Source: Nitrospirota bacterium | Lineage (GTDB): Bacteria > Nitrospirota > JACRHL01 | Reading direction: 5' to 3' | NCBI GenBank assembly: GCA_029881725.1 | Contig: JAOUMB010000022.1 | Span: 1 to 42,585 of the forward strand | Length of the DNA: 42,585 nucleotides | In this document: positions 7,956-15,315 of the stretch, one piece after another | Position numbering within the stretch: position 1 is the first letter of the stretch | How the letters are laid out: the number at the start of each line of letters is the position of its first letter | Notes under the pieces: model-generated | Told to the model about the DNA's origin: nothing | Database searches by the model: none | What the model saw: only the letters and a program-made list of their open reading frames with translations | Made by a program: the position numbers and the translations under genes

Positions 7956-8050
7956 GGTCAGCCTTTGCGGGTTGGTTTCCGGTGAATGGCCGGGAAAACC
8001 ATAGCCCAGACGCGGACTTCCGGCAAGGGGGAGGGTTCGGCGACGGGGTG

Positions 8051-8095
8051 AAAAAAAGCCGCCCGTCCCCCGGAAAAATCCGGAAAACGGGCGGC
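8051..8095 (-). terminator. Intrinsic terminator after the DUF4402 pilin
   Basis: On the minus strand a 9-bp G+C-rich stem (8087-8095 with 8058-8066) is followed directly by seven T (8051-8057). A small inner stem (8071-8074 with 8079-8082) stacks in the loop. It lies about 40 bases after the pilin stop codon at 8137 and ends the fimbrial locus. Confidence 0.85.
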
Positions 8096-8136
8096 CTGAT
8101 TCCTTACGCCCCGAATCCGCCGGGGCGCGCGGCTCG

Positions 8137-8649
8137 CTACTGGTACACCACGCGGAAGGTGGCCGCGCCGGAGTAGGCGCCGACGATGTCGGTGCCGTCC
8201 AGGGTGGCGGTGCCGCCCACGCGGATGTTGGTCAACTGGCCCAGGCCATCCAGGGTGGCGGTGCCGGTGCCGCCGCCGGCGTCGGTGGCGGAACCGCCGA
8301 ACACCCAGGTGGCGACCGGAATCTGCTCGCTGGGCAGCAGGCCCGCGCCGGTGGTCATGTTGATGCCCGCGGTCTCCACGATCGACAGGTTGACCGGGGC
8401 GGCGGCGGAGCCGGCGGTAATGTCGAAGGTGGCCGCGGTGGCGTCCGCCGGAGCCACCACAACGGTGGTGACCACACCGGCTTCGTAGTTGCCGAAGCCC
8501 AGGTCGGCGGTCTTGGTCACCGCCAGCGCGGTCAGGATGTTCATGGTGGCGTTGAACGCCGTGTCCAGCGCCTTGGCGGGGCTGGCGGCGAATACAACGG
8601 CGGTGGCCAGGGACACGGCCAGGGCGGTTTTTTTGCCATTAAAATTCAT
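8137..8649 (-). CDS. DUF4402-like fimbrial subunit A (probable major pilin)
   Basis: 170 residues, secreted. A Sec signal peptide (KK, then a hydrophobic Ala/Val core) ends at about Ala27 in ASPAKA. The mature protein is Ala/Thr/Gly-rich with alternating beta-strand character. It has the DUF4402 hallmarks: ALAVTKTADLGFGNY near the N-terminus, LPSEQIPVATWVFGGS in the middle, and the ending ATFRVVYQ, which fits a donor-strand/chaperone-capping C-terminus. GAGGAA lies 5 bases before the ATG at 8649. It follows the usher gene after a 188-base gap and has its own strong terminator, so separate high-level expression is plausible. The mature sequence has no Cys. It is paralogous to the subunit at 12822-13337, sharing the LPSEQIPV-TW-FGGS block. 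The major-pilin role is inferred. Confidence 0.8.
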   Translation of the reverse strand: MNFNGKKTALAVSLATAVVFAASPAKALDTAFNATMNILTALAVTKTADLGFGNYEAGVVTTVVVAPADATAATFDITAGSAAAPVNLSIVETAGINMTTGAGLLPSEQIPVATWVFGGSATDAGGGTGTATLDGLGQLTNIRVGGTATLDGTDIVGAYSGAATFRVVYQ

Positions 8650-8837
8650 GGTGGTTCCTCTACCTCGGTCCACATGTTTGGTGATGGTGGCGGCCAGATC
8701 CCCAGGTAACCGCCGTGACCCTGCAAGGTCTTCTGGTCTCTTTTCGGCAGGTTGTGGGTGATGGTTTAGTGACAATTTGCACCCGAAACGGGCGAATCCC
8801 CACTAAACACAAGCCGGACGGGGAGGGATGGGGGTGG

Positions 8838-11393
8838 TCAGTTCCCGGACGCGGGCCACGGCCAGACCAGGTTGCTCACCCAGTCGGTGCCCGGCTCCAG
8901 ATTCAGTTCCAGGGGCGGCGGGGGGGCGTCGGTGCCGGTGATCTCCAGAATGAAGCGCCCGCTGGTGAGCCCCTCCAGCAGGAAGAAGCCGTCGGACTCC
9001 ACCCGTCCCTCGCTGACCACGCTGCGGTCGCTTGCGCGCAGGGCCACCACCGCCAGCCCCTGCGGCACCCCGCCGGGCCGTTGCAGGAAGCCGTCCACCC
9101 CGGCGGTCCAGCTGAGCAGGGGGCTGTAATCCAGGTGCGTTCCCGGGCGGAAGCGCACCGCCAGGGCGTCGGTGGCGGCCACCATGGTGGCATCCAGCGA
9201 GCTGTTTTCCACCGTGATGTACATGCGTTCGTCGGGAACGATGCCGTGCACCACGTAGCGGCCGTCCTCGCCCGTCACCACCCGGTGGCGGCCCACGCGC
9301 ACCACCGCGCCGGGCATCGGTTGCGGGTCGGCCCCCGGAGTGGGGGGGATGTATACCGCGCCGGACATGGTGCCGGTACCGAACTCGTCCCACCGCTCCG
9401 GCCCCGGCTGGGGCGAGAGCACGTCGAGCCAGGTGAGGCGGATGCCGACGCCGTCGTTGCTGCCGGTGACACCGATGTGGAAGCGCCGCTTCCAGCGCCA
9501 GTTGAGCACGCCGTTCCACTGCACGCTGCCGCCGTCCGGCAGGTCCAGGGTGGCGGTGGCGTCCATCGGGTCTTCCCAGCGCCCCTGCAGGCGGAAGGTG
9601 GCGCGCCACAGCCCCCCGGTGGGTTGCCAGCGGCGCTGCACGTCGGCGCGCATTTCCGGGCCGGGGGAAAAGATGATCCCCGTGCCGCTGCTGTGGGTGC
9701 GGGCGGTCCCCAGCCCGGTGACCGCGGTTTCGCCGAACAGGGTGAAGCGGCGGTGCGCGTTCAGGTCCAGGCGGCTGTCCACCGAGCGATCGAGGGAGGT
9801 GTCGCTGTAGCGGGAGCGCCAGGAAATGCGGCTGATGCGCAGGGAGTGCTCCGCCCGCCACAATCGGGTGCCGATGGCCTCCTGCCCGGTCAGGCCGATC
9901 AGCGGGCTGCTGTCGTCCAGCCAGCGGCCGGTGAGGCGCAGGGTGTTGGCCTTGATCGCGCTCAGATCGGCGCTCATGCCGTGATCCATCCCCCGTGCCG
10001 AGGCCAGGGTGTCGGACAGGATGGTGAGCCCGTAAAACGGCCGCCAGGCCAGATCGGCCATGAGGCCCGGCGCGTTTTGGGAGCCCGGATGGGTGGGCAG
10101 GTGCAGGACGTGCAACCCGGCGGAAAAGGTGCGGTGAAACCCATAGCGCAGCCCGGCGTGGGCAAATCCCCCCAGCGGGGTTTCACCGGAGGCGGTGCGC
10201 CAGTCGGTCTCGCCCGCGTCAAGGATGGCGGCGTTGTCCCAGGCGATGCGGATGGTTTCCAGATCGGTGGAGCCGTCCGGGAAGTAGAAGCGCAGGGTAA
10301 AGCTATCCCCCCCGGCGACCAGACGCTCGGCCAGTTCATAGGTGCCGTCGGCCCCGGCCACCAGCGACTCCTCCAGAAAGCCGTTGCGATATACGTCGAT
10401 TTCGGTGCCCGGCTGGGTGCGGTCGCGCAGTTCAAAGCGCCCGGCGCCACGGGACTGGCGCTTGTGATCCACGCGCAGGCCGTTGTCCAGCGACAGGGCC
10501 GACATGAGGGTCATGGAGTTGAAGCGGGTATCGCCCACTTCCATCAGATAAAACTCCGGCAGGTTGGGAATCTGGTTGTGCAGGCGGCGGTAACGCCAGA
10601 AATTGACCTTCGCCTGCTCCACGCCTGCGGGGGCGTCCAGGTAATGGGCACCCACCAGCGCGGTTCCGCCCCACAGGTCGCTCCCCAGGTCGGCGGCCAG
10701 ATAGCGGGTATGCTTGCCGTCCGGGCTCCGGTCCCAGCGAGCCTGATAGCGCAGCTCGGTGCGGCCGTTCCATTCCGGCTGGGTGAGGGGAAGCGCCGCC
10801 AGCCGCGCGCGGCGCTGGTTTTCCGCCTGCATGCGGCTGCGGGCCAGTTCGCGCTGGTGTTTGACCTCCGACAGCAGCGGGAAGCGGGGGCGGAACTCCA
10901 GGGTGTAGGTAACCTTGTGCCAGGCGGTGGTCATCGGCATCCAGGCACTCCAGGCGTCGTAGCGCAGCCACAGGGCGCCCTCGTGCAGCACCAGTGCCGC
11001 CGGGTCCAGTTCCCGCGGGGGGGAGCCATTTTCGCCCATCTGGCCCGAACGGCCGTCGATCCAGAAGATCTTGCCCGTGGTGGGCATCAGAACCTGACAG
11101 TGCCGGGTTTCCGGGTTGCAGTCGGCGGCCATCTCCAGCCACTCTTCCAGCGACGCCACCAGCTCCAGATAGGGACGCTCGTCCCGATCCATCATGACCC
11201 GGTGAAAGGCGCTGCCCCGGTTGTGGGTGACCCGCAGTTCCAGAAACTCCTCCTCCAGCGCAACCGGTGGCGGAGGGGTGGCGGAACGGGCCGCCTGGGG
11301 GGCGGGGGTGTCCTGTGCGAACGCGGGTGCCCAGGCAAGCGCGAGCAGCAGTCCGGCCAGCAGGGGCCGAACAATGGGCCACCGGATCGGCAT
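8838..11393 (-). CDS. Divergent fimbrial outer-membrane usher
   Basis: 851 residues with a signal peptide ending in APAFA at 26. Residues about 45-190 resemble the N-terminal region of non-classical ushers (EEFLELRV, a Cys92/Cys99 pair, then VLHEGALWLRYDAWSAWMP). The central part has long runs of alternating hydrophobic/polar strands fit for a beta-barrel. A plug-like segment lies at about 325-375 (GTEIDVYRNGFLEESL ... DSFTLRFYFPDGS). The C-terminal about 150 residues look like carboxypeptidase-regulatory/usher C-terminal domains (PGAVVRVGRHRVVTGEDGRY). It would receive chaperone-subunit complexes and export the fibre. The start lies 9 bases after the chaperone stop codon, so the two are co-transcribed. 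Classical PapC/FimD signatures are weak, so the call rests on domain pattern plus neighbours. Confidence 0.75.
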   Translation of the reverse strand: MPIRWPIVRPLLAGLLLALAWAPAFAQDTPAPQAARSATPPPPVALEEEFLELRVTHNRGSAFHRVMMDRDERPYLELVASLEEWLEMAADCNPETRHCQVLMPTTGKIFWIDGRSGQMGENGSPPRELDPAALVLHEGALWLRYDAWSAWMPMTTAWHKVTYTLEFRPRFPLLSEVKHQRELARSRMQAENQRRARLAALPLTQPEWNGRTELRYQARWDRSPDGKHTRYLAADLGSDLWGGTALVGAHYLDAPAGVEQAKVNFWRYRRLHNQIPNLPEFYLMEVGDTRFNSMTLMSALSLDNGLRVDHKRQSRGAGRFELRDRTQPGTEIDVYRNGFLEESLVAGADGTYELAERLVAGGDSFTLRFYFPDGSTDLETIRIAWDNAAILDAGETDWRTASGETPLGGFAHAGLRYGFHRTFSAGLHVLHLPTHPGSQNAPGLMADLAWRPFYGLTILSDTLASARGMDHGMSADLSAIKANTLRLTGRWLDDSSPLIGLTGQEAIGTRLWRAEHSLRISRISWRSRYSDTSLDRSVDSRLDLNAHRRFTLFGETAVTGLGTARTHSSGTGIIFSPGPEMRADVQRRWQPTGGLWRATFRLQGRWEDPMDATATLDLPDGGSVQWNGVLNWRWKRRFHIGVTGSNDGVGIRLTWLDVLSPQPGPERWDEFGTGTMSGAVYIPPTPGADPQPMPGAVVRVGRHRVVTGEDGRYVVHGIVPDERMYITVENSSLDATMVAATDALAVRFRPGTHLDYSPLLSWTAGVDGFLQRPGGVPQGLAVVALRASDRSVVSEGRVESDGFFLLEGLTSGRFILEITGTDAPPPPLELNLEPGTDWVSNLVWPWPASGN

Positions 11394-11402
11394 GGAGAGC
11401 GG

Positions 11403-12230
11403 TCAGCCTTCCGGCGTGCAGATGGTGTTTCCGGACTGGCCGCCCATGGGGCCCGCCTGCCACTGCAACAGGAGGGGGCCGGGCGGAGGCTTGAGGCCAA
11501 TTACCGGCGTCGCCTTGCGCGATTCCCGGTAGAGCAGCACCGGCTGTTCGAACAGGGGGCGGGAATCGGGGGCGGCGGTCAGATCGGTGCCGGGGGGATA
11601 GGCGCGCACGGTGCCCTCGTAGCGCCAGATGGAGCGGTTGACCCCCACCAGTTCCAGCTCTCCCCCGGCGCCGATATGGCAGCCGAAGGTAATCTGGCCG
11701 TCGCGGCGGCCCCGGTGGCCATAAATGGCCACGGCGGTTTCCATTTTCAGGGTCAGGCGCATGGTAAGGGCTTCGTCCCCGCCGGTGGGGCCCATGTTAC
11801 GGGCCGGTTCCAGCATGCGCACCAGCAGGTGGGCGCGGTATTCGCCATCCGGCAGGTCGGCGGGGGGGCGCACCGAGGCGCGGATGTTGCGCCGCTCCCC
11901 CGGTTGCAGGCTGACCGTGCGCGGGCTCACCCGCAGCCAGGGGGTCATGTCATCCTGCACGGAAGCGGCCGCATCCAGCGGTTCCCCGGCCCGCAGGGAG
12001 GCGGAATCGACCTCGAAATAGATTGGTTCGATGGTGAGGCGGATGGCTCCATCCCCGTTATTGGTGAGGATGAATACCTGGGTGCGGGGACGGGTCAGGT
12101 CCATGTCCACCCGGCCCGGGGCGACCAGAAACGAATTCGCGGCCAGTGCCGGCATGGCGGTGCCAAGCAGCGATGCCAACAGCACGGCGGCCGTCGTCAG
12201 TGGGCGCGGGAATCTCCGTTGTGCGTGCAT
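11403..12230 (-). CDS. PapD-like periplasmic fimbrial chaperone
   Basis: 275 residues with a signal peptide ending at about Ala30 (AMPALA). The N-terminal Ig-like domain has the usual pattern: SFLVAPGRVDMDL with FILTNNGDGAIRLTIEP, then WLRVSPRTVSLQPGERRNIRASV and DGEYRAHLLVR. These correspond to the strands that hold pilin subunits. The second domain is less conserved, and the tail is longer than in PapD/FimC (about 230 residues). It should bind the DUF4402 subunits in the periplasm and hand them to the usher 9 bases downstream. AGAGGGATA precedes the ATG. It lies 70 bases after the end of the subunit-B gene, in the same operon. Confidence 0.85.
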   Translation of the reverse strand: MHAQRRFPRPLTTAAVLLASLLGTAMPALAANSFLVAPGRVDMDLTRPRTQVFILTNNGDGAIRLTIEPIYFEVDSASLRAGEPLDAAASVQDDMTPWLRVSPRTVSLQPGERRNIRASVRPPADLPDGEYRAHLLVRMLEPARNMGPTGGDEALTMRLTLKMETAVAIYGHRGRRDGQITFGCHIGAGGELELVGVNRSIWRYEGTVRAYPPGTDLTAAPDSRPLFEQPVLLYRESRKATPVIGLKPPPGPLLLQWQAGPMGGQSGNTICTPEG

Positions 12231-12300
12231 TATCCCTCTCCCTGGGTACCTGATTGTTCAGCCCCCACCGGGGACCGGCTGCCGCCGACTCGATTTCGTA

Positions 12301-12825
12301 TTACTGGTAAACCAGCCGGAAGGTCGCCATGCCGATGTAGCGGGCGACCGCGATTGAATTGTCCACCGGCGCCACGGCCACCACCTGCAGGTTGGGCAGC
12401 AGTCCGCTGTCGTTGAAGCGGGCGAGGCCGGAATCGCCCATGTCGCCACCCATGCGCCAGGCGATCACCGGCGCCCCGACGATCGCCCCCTGCTGCCATT
12501 CCAGCACCGGAATGCCGCGTACCATGCCGTTTGCGTCCACCCACTCCATCTGAACGTCCACCGATGGAATGCTGGCGATTACAAAGCTTCCCGGTTCGCC
12601 CCGCGCCGCGAACGTGGCCAGGCCGCTGGCCCGTGACGGGTCCCGCAGGGGCGGGGCGGAGGTCTTCAGGGTGAGGGCGGACGGGCCTGCCAGGCGGCTT
12701 GGCTCCACCAGATTCATGCCGGGAAGGGCATCCCCCAGCGGGGTCCAGCCCACGGACAGGGCTCCGGCCATCAAAAAGGCGGCCAGCGCTGTCACGCGGG
12801 TGGAGGGCGGCAAGGGGCGGTTCAC
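12301..12825 (-). CDS. DUF4402-like fimbrial subunit B (minor or tip candidate)
   Basis: 174 residues with a signal peptide of about 31 residues. It ends in ATFRLVYQ, the same C-terminal signature as subunit A, and has PNLQVVAVAPVD before it. The middle is diverged: no LPSEQIPV block, and a longer N-terminal extension rich in Ser/Pro/Arg. This suggests a specialised (minor, adaptor or tip) subunit rather than the shaft. The GTG start overlaps the stop codon of subunit C as GTGA (12822-12825), so translation is probably coupled. It belongs to the chaperone/usher operon. The family assignment comes from the C-terminal pattern and the context. Confidence 0.65.
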   Translation of the reverse strand: MNRPLPPSTRVTALAAFLMAGALSVGWTPLGDALPGMNLVEPSRLAGPSALTLKTSAPPLRDPSRASGLATFAARGEPGSFVIASIPSVDVQMEWVDANGMVRGIPVLEWQQGAIVGAPVIAWRMGGDMGDSGLARFNDSGLLPNLQVVAVAPVDNSIAVARYIGMATFRLVYQ

Positions 12826-13337
12826 AGGTACACCGCCCGCATGGTGGCGGAGCCCAGGTAGGCCCCCGGCACGTCATCAAAGGTGACATGGGCGCTGGCG
12901 CCCACGCGCATGTTGGTCAGCGTTCCCACGTTGGTGAAGTTGGCCTGCCCGGCGCCGCCCACATCCACCAGGGAGCCGCCAAAGGTCCAGGTATCCACCG
13001 GGATCTGCTCGCTAGGCAGGGTGCCGCCGCCGGTGGTCATGTTAATGGACACTTCGACCACGCTGACGTTGATCGTTTGCCCCTTCTGCCCGGCGGCGTC
13101 GAACACCGCCGCGGTGGGGTCCAGCGGGGCCACGATAAAGGTGGTGGTGAGTCCCTGCTCCGAGGGGGGAAACGACATCCCCTGGATCAGGGTGACGGCC
13201 AGCGCCCAGTGGTTTTTGGCATGAACGGGAAGGACGGAGCCCAGCAGCATCAGCAGCGCGCCGACGAGCGCCGCACCCGGGCGCACCACGCCAAACCGCG
13301 TGTTTCCCCAAGTGGATTGTGCCTGGCGGGTTCCCAT
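12822..13337 (-). CDS. DUF4402-like fimbrial subunit C
   Basis: 171 residues from the ATG at 13337, which gives a clean signal peptide (GALLMLLGSVLPVHA). The open frame continues upstream to 13442, but that extension is Arg-rich with no export signal. It carries NMTTGGGTLPSEQIPVDTW and FGGS, nearly identical to subunit A, so the two are recent paralogues by this block. It ends MRAVYL instead of the usual VYQ. It overlaps subunit B by four bases. It could be a second shaft subunit or an alternative major pilin. Confidence 0.7.
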   Translation of the reverse strand: MGTRQAQSTWGNTRFGVVRPGAALVGALLMLLGSVLPVHAKNHWALAVTLIQGMSFPPSEQGLTTTFIVAPLDPTAAVFDAAGQKGQTINVSVVEVSINMTTGGGTLPSEQIPVDTWTFGGSLVDVGGAGQANFTNVGTLTNMRVGASAHVTFDDVPGAYLGSATMRAVYL

Positions 13338-13638
13338 AGCGTCTCGTTGCGGACGGCGCGCCTTCCGTCCGGTTTCTGCACGACAATACCGGAAATCCGG
13401 CAGTTTGTCATGCGTTCGATGCCCTGATAACGGGCGCAACACACTGTAACGAGGGTGGAAATTTCAGTCGGCTCTCCGGCTGCAACCTTCCCCCCCGGGT
13501 ATTGCGGCCCATGTCCTCTCTTACCGTATCGGTTGCAACAGTCGAAAATTAAAGGAATCGTATGCGGACGTGACCAGCATACAAAAAACACCTCCGTTTG
13601 TGGCCGGATTCAGGCGCTGGCGGGTGCCCCCCAGGCCA
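13338..13638 (-). other. 301-base gap between fimbrial subunits D and C
   Basis: No gene is supported. A short A+T-rich part (13540-13590) contains, on the minus strand, a weak TCCG/CGGA stem followed by six T. That could attenuate transcription between subunit D and the rest of the operon. I see no strong promoter match. Confidence 0.3.
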
Positions 13639-14160
13639 TTACTGATAGGCGATGCGGAAGGTGATGGATCCGTACAGGGTGCTTCGCTCTTTGGACACGG
13701 TCACCGGCGTTTCCGTGGTCACGCGCAGGTCGGGCAGCCGGCCTTTGGTATCGAAGCGGGCGGTGCCGGAATCGGCCCGGTTTCCGGACAGTTGCCACTG
13801 TTCCAGGGAAATCGGCTCCCGGCCGTCCACGCCTTGGGGAAATGCGGAAAGCCGGGGGAGCGGGCCGCGTTGAAAGGGATGCGCATACAGGTCCGCGTCC
13901 GGCAGGCTTCCGGTGACCGGCATGCCCGGTTCCCCGGAAACGGAGAACACCGCCAGGGTGCGATCGTTCATGCGCAGGTCGGCCGCACCGGTGGCCGCCA
14001 CCTTACCGGTGGCGGCCACCAGAAACGGAGCCGAAATCTGCATGTTGGCCGAGAACCGGGCCTCCGCCGCCATACCGATCCCGCCGCCAACCTGAAGCAG
14101 AAGTCCGGCCAGCACCAGGGCCAGGCGTCCGGAAGCACGGGGTTGGGGATGGCTCACCAT
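13639..14160 (-). CDS. DUF4402-like fimbrial subunit D (first gene of the fimbrial operon)
   Basis: 173 residues from the ATG at 14160, which has AAGGAA upstream and starts a signal peptide (LALVLAGLLLQVGGGIGMAA). It ends SITFRIAYQ, the family C-terminal pattern, preceded by LPDLRVTTETPVTV. It has QISAPFLVAATGKVAATGAADLRM near the mature N-terminus, like the strand opening of DUF4402 proteins. It lacks the LPSEQIPV block of A and C, and like B it is a diverged paralogue. It is the most upstream gene of the locus, often the place of a minor subunit, but that is inference. Confidence 0.65.
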   Translation of the reverse strand: MVSHPQPRASGRLALVLAGLLLQVGGGIGMAAEARFSANMQISAPFLVAATGKVAATGAADLRMNDRTLAVFSVSGEPGMPVTGSLPDADLYAHPFQRGPLPRLSAFPQGVDGREPISLEQWQLSGNRADSGTARFDTKGRLPDLRVTTETPVTVSKERSTLYGSITFRIAYQ

Positions 14161-14241
14161 GGGCCGGATTCCTTGTTGGCACCGGGGGACAGCCTCGGGA
14201 TGACACGTCACACCCATTCAAAATCGGTCGAAGCACTGGTC

Positions 14242-14247
14242 AGTATA
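14242..14247 (-). promoter_or_regulatory. Candidate -10 of the fimbrial operon promoter
   Basis: On the minus strand TATACT (5 of 6 consensus bases) lies about 80 bases before the subunit-D start, just past the cyclophilin terminator. No good -35 lies at 17 bases, so activator dependence is possible. Confidence 0.3.
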
Positions 14248-14263
14248 CGCGCAATAACCGGCC

Positions 14264-14306
14264 AAAAAAAAGCGTCGGCACCGGTGGTGAAGCCCGGTGC
14301 CGACGC
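14264..14306 (-). terminator. Strong intrinsic terminator after the cyclophilin gene
   Basis: A perfect 13-bp stem (14294-14306 with 14272-14284) is followed on the minus strand by eight T (14264-14271). It starts 17 bases after the cyclophilin stop codon and insulates the fimbrial locus from upstream transcription. Confidence 0.92.
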
Positions 14307-14323
14307 CATGTGTTGCGAGGCGC

Positions 14324-14863
14324 TTAGCTGGCCGGCTTGAGATTCGGGAAACCGCTGTCCAGCGCCTTGTTCCACTGGGGGAGGCGCTCGGCCACGGCGG
14401 CGTTGCCCATCAGCGTGGAGGTATCGCCCTCCACAGTGGCCTTGGTAATCTTGTCGCCGGTGGCGATGGCGTTGACGATGGTCTGGTCGCCATCAGAGAC
14501 CACCTTGCCGAACACGGTATGGTTGCCATCCAGCCACGGGCACGGCACGTGGGTAATGAAGAACTGGCTGCCGTTGGTGCCTTTGCCCGCATTGGCCATG
14601 GACAGGATGCCGGGAGAACTGTGGCGCAGTTCGGCGCTGAACTCGTCCTCGAACTTGTAGCCGGGGCCGCCACGGCCGCTGCCTTCGGGGCAGCCACCCT
14701 GGATCATGAAGTCGTCAATCACCCGGTGAAAGGTCAGCCCGTCGTAGAAGCCGCGCTGGATCAGGTTGACGAAGTTACCGACCGTGATGGGGCATTTGTC
14801 GGCATACAGATCAATATGGATGGCGCCCTTGGTGGTTTCGAGGGTGACGCGAAGCTCGCTCAT
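14324..14863 (-). CDS. ppiB: Cyclophilin-type peptidyl-prolyl cis-trans isomerase
   Basis: 179 residues, no signal peptide, so cytoplasmic like PpiB. The catalytic segment [13 protein letters not shown] has Arg47; SQFFIT is at about 99-104, and [11 protein letters not shown] carries the cyclosporin-site Trp110. The N-terminal [26 protein letters not shown] is the standard bacterial form. It has about 20 extra C-terminal residues compared with E. coli PpiB (164 aa). AAGGAG lies 6 bases before the ATG. It has its own extended -10 promoter and a strong terminator, so it is a single-gene unit. Confidence 0.95.
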   Translation of the reverse strand: MSELRVTLETTKGAIHIDLYADKCPITVGNFVNLIQRGFYDGLTFHRVIDDFMIQGGCPEGSGRGGPGYKFEDEFSAELRHSSPGILSMANAGKGTNGSQFFITHVPCPWLDGNHTVFGKVVSDGDQTIVNAIATGDKITKATVEGDTSTLMGNAAVAERLPQWNKALDSGFPNLKPAS

Positions 14864-14916
14864 GAGTATCTCCTTGGGATGGGTTGGGTGCAGACGAAAG
14901 GCGGGAATTGCGGGAC

Positions 14917-14925
14917 ATTATACCA
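14917..14925 (-). promoter_or_regulatory. Extended -10 promoter of the cyclophilin gene
   Basis: TGGTATAAT on the minus strand combines a perfect TATAAT (14917-14922) with the upstream TG of extended -10 promoters. The transcript would start about 48 bases before the ATG at 14863. The -35 region is poor, as is common for this type. Confidence 0.55.
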
Positions 14926-14953
14926 CGACCAGCGGCGGGACGAACTTCCGGGG

Positions 14954-15307
14954 CTATCCCCGCCGCTTGGGGAGGGCGTGAGTGCCGCGCGGGAGCCAAC
15001 GGGGCACGCGGGCGTGCAGGTGGTGGATCAGGGTCGGGTCGTTCTTCTGGAAACGGTCGGGGATGCCCAGCACCACCACCCGCCGACCGCCCAGCGAATC
15101 CTTGAAGCGCCGTTGCACCTCACTGCGGTGGCCCGGCTCCATCACGAAAATCAGGTCGGCCCACTGAATCAGGTCGGCCGACAGGACGCAGTCCGCATCC
15201 GGCTGCAACCCGGCGGAGGCGGTTTCCACTCCATCCAGGTCTGCAAACAGGTCCGCCGCGGTCGGGCTGCGCCGCCGATTCTTGCCGCACACAAACAGCA
15301 GGTGCAT
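14954..15307 (-). CDS. Low-molecular-weight protein tyrosine phosphatase-like protein
   Basis: 117 residues, shorter than classical LMW-PTPs (about 150). The N-terminal phosphate loop FVCGKNRRRS fits C-x5-R-S, with Cys7 and Arg13. The sequence then follows the short subfamily pattern: SAGLQPDADCVLSADLIQWADLIFVMEPGHRSEVQRRF, and VVVLGIPDRF in place of the usual DP motif. The Asp in GIPDRF may serve as general acid. The substrate is unknown; the classical role is dephosphorylating protein tyrosine. It begins 8 bases after the typA stop codon, so it is probably co-transcribed with it. Confidence 0.8.
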   Translation of the reverse strand: MHLLFVCGKNRRRSPTAADLFADLDGVETASAGLQPDADCVLSADLIQWADLIFVMEPGHRSEVQRRFKDSLGGRRVVVLGIPDRFQKNDPTLIHHLHARVPRWLPRGTHALPKRRG

Positions 15308-15315
15308 GGAGGCCC

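Noticed and set aside
8715-12416. A very long plus-strand open frame (1233 codons) opposite the fimbrial genes
   Set aside because: It is the antisense shadow of the usher and chaperone: Gly/Ala/His/Gln/Arg-rich, no domain, and opposite real signal peptides and conserved motifs.
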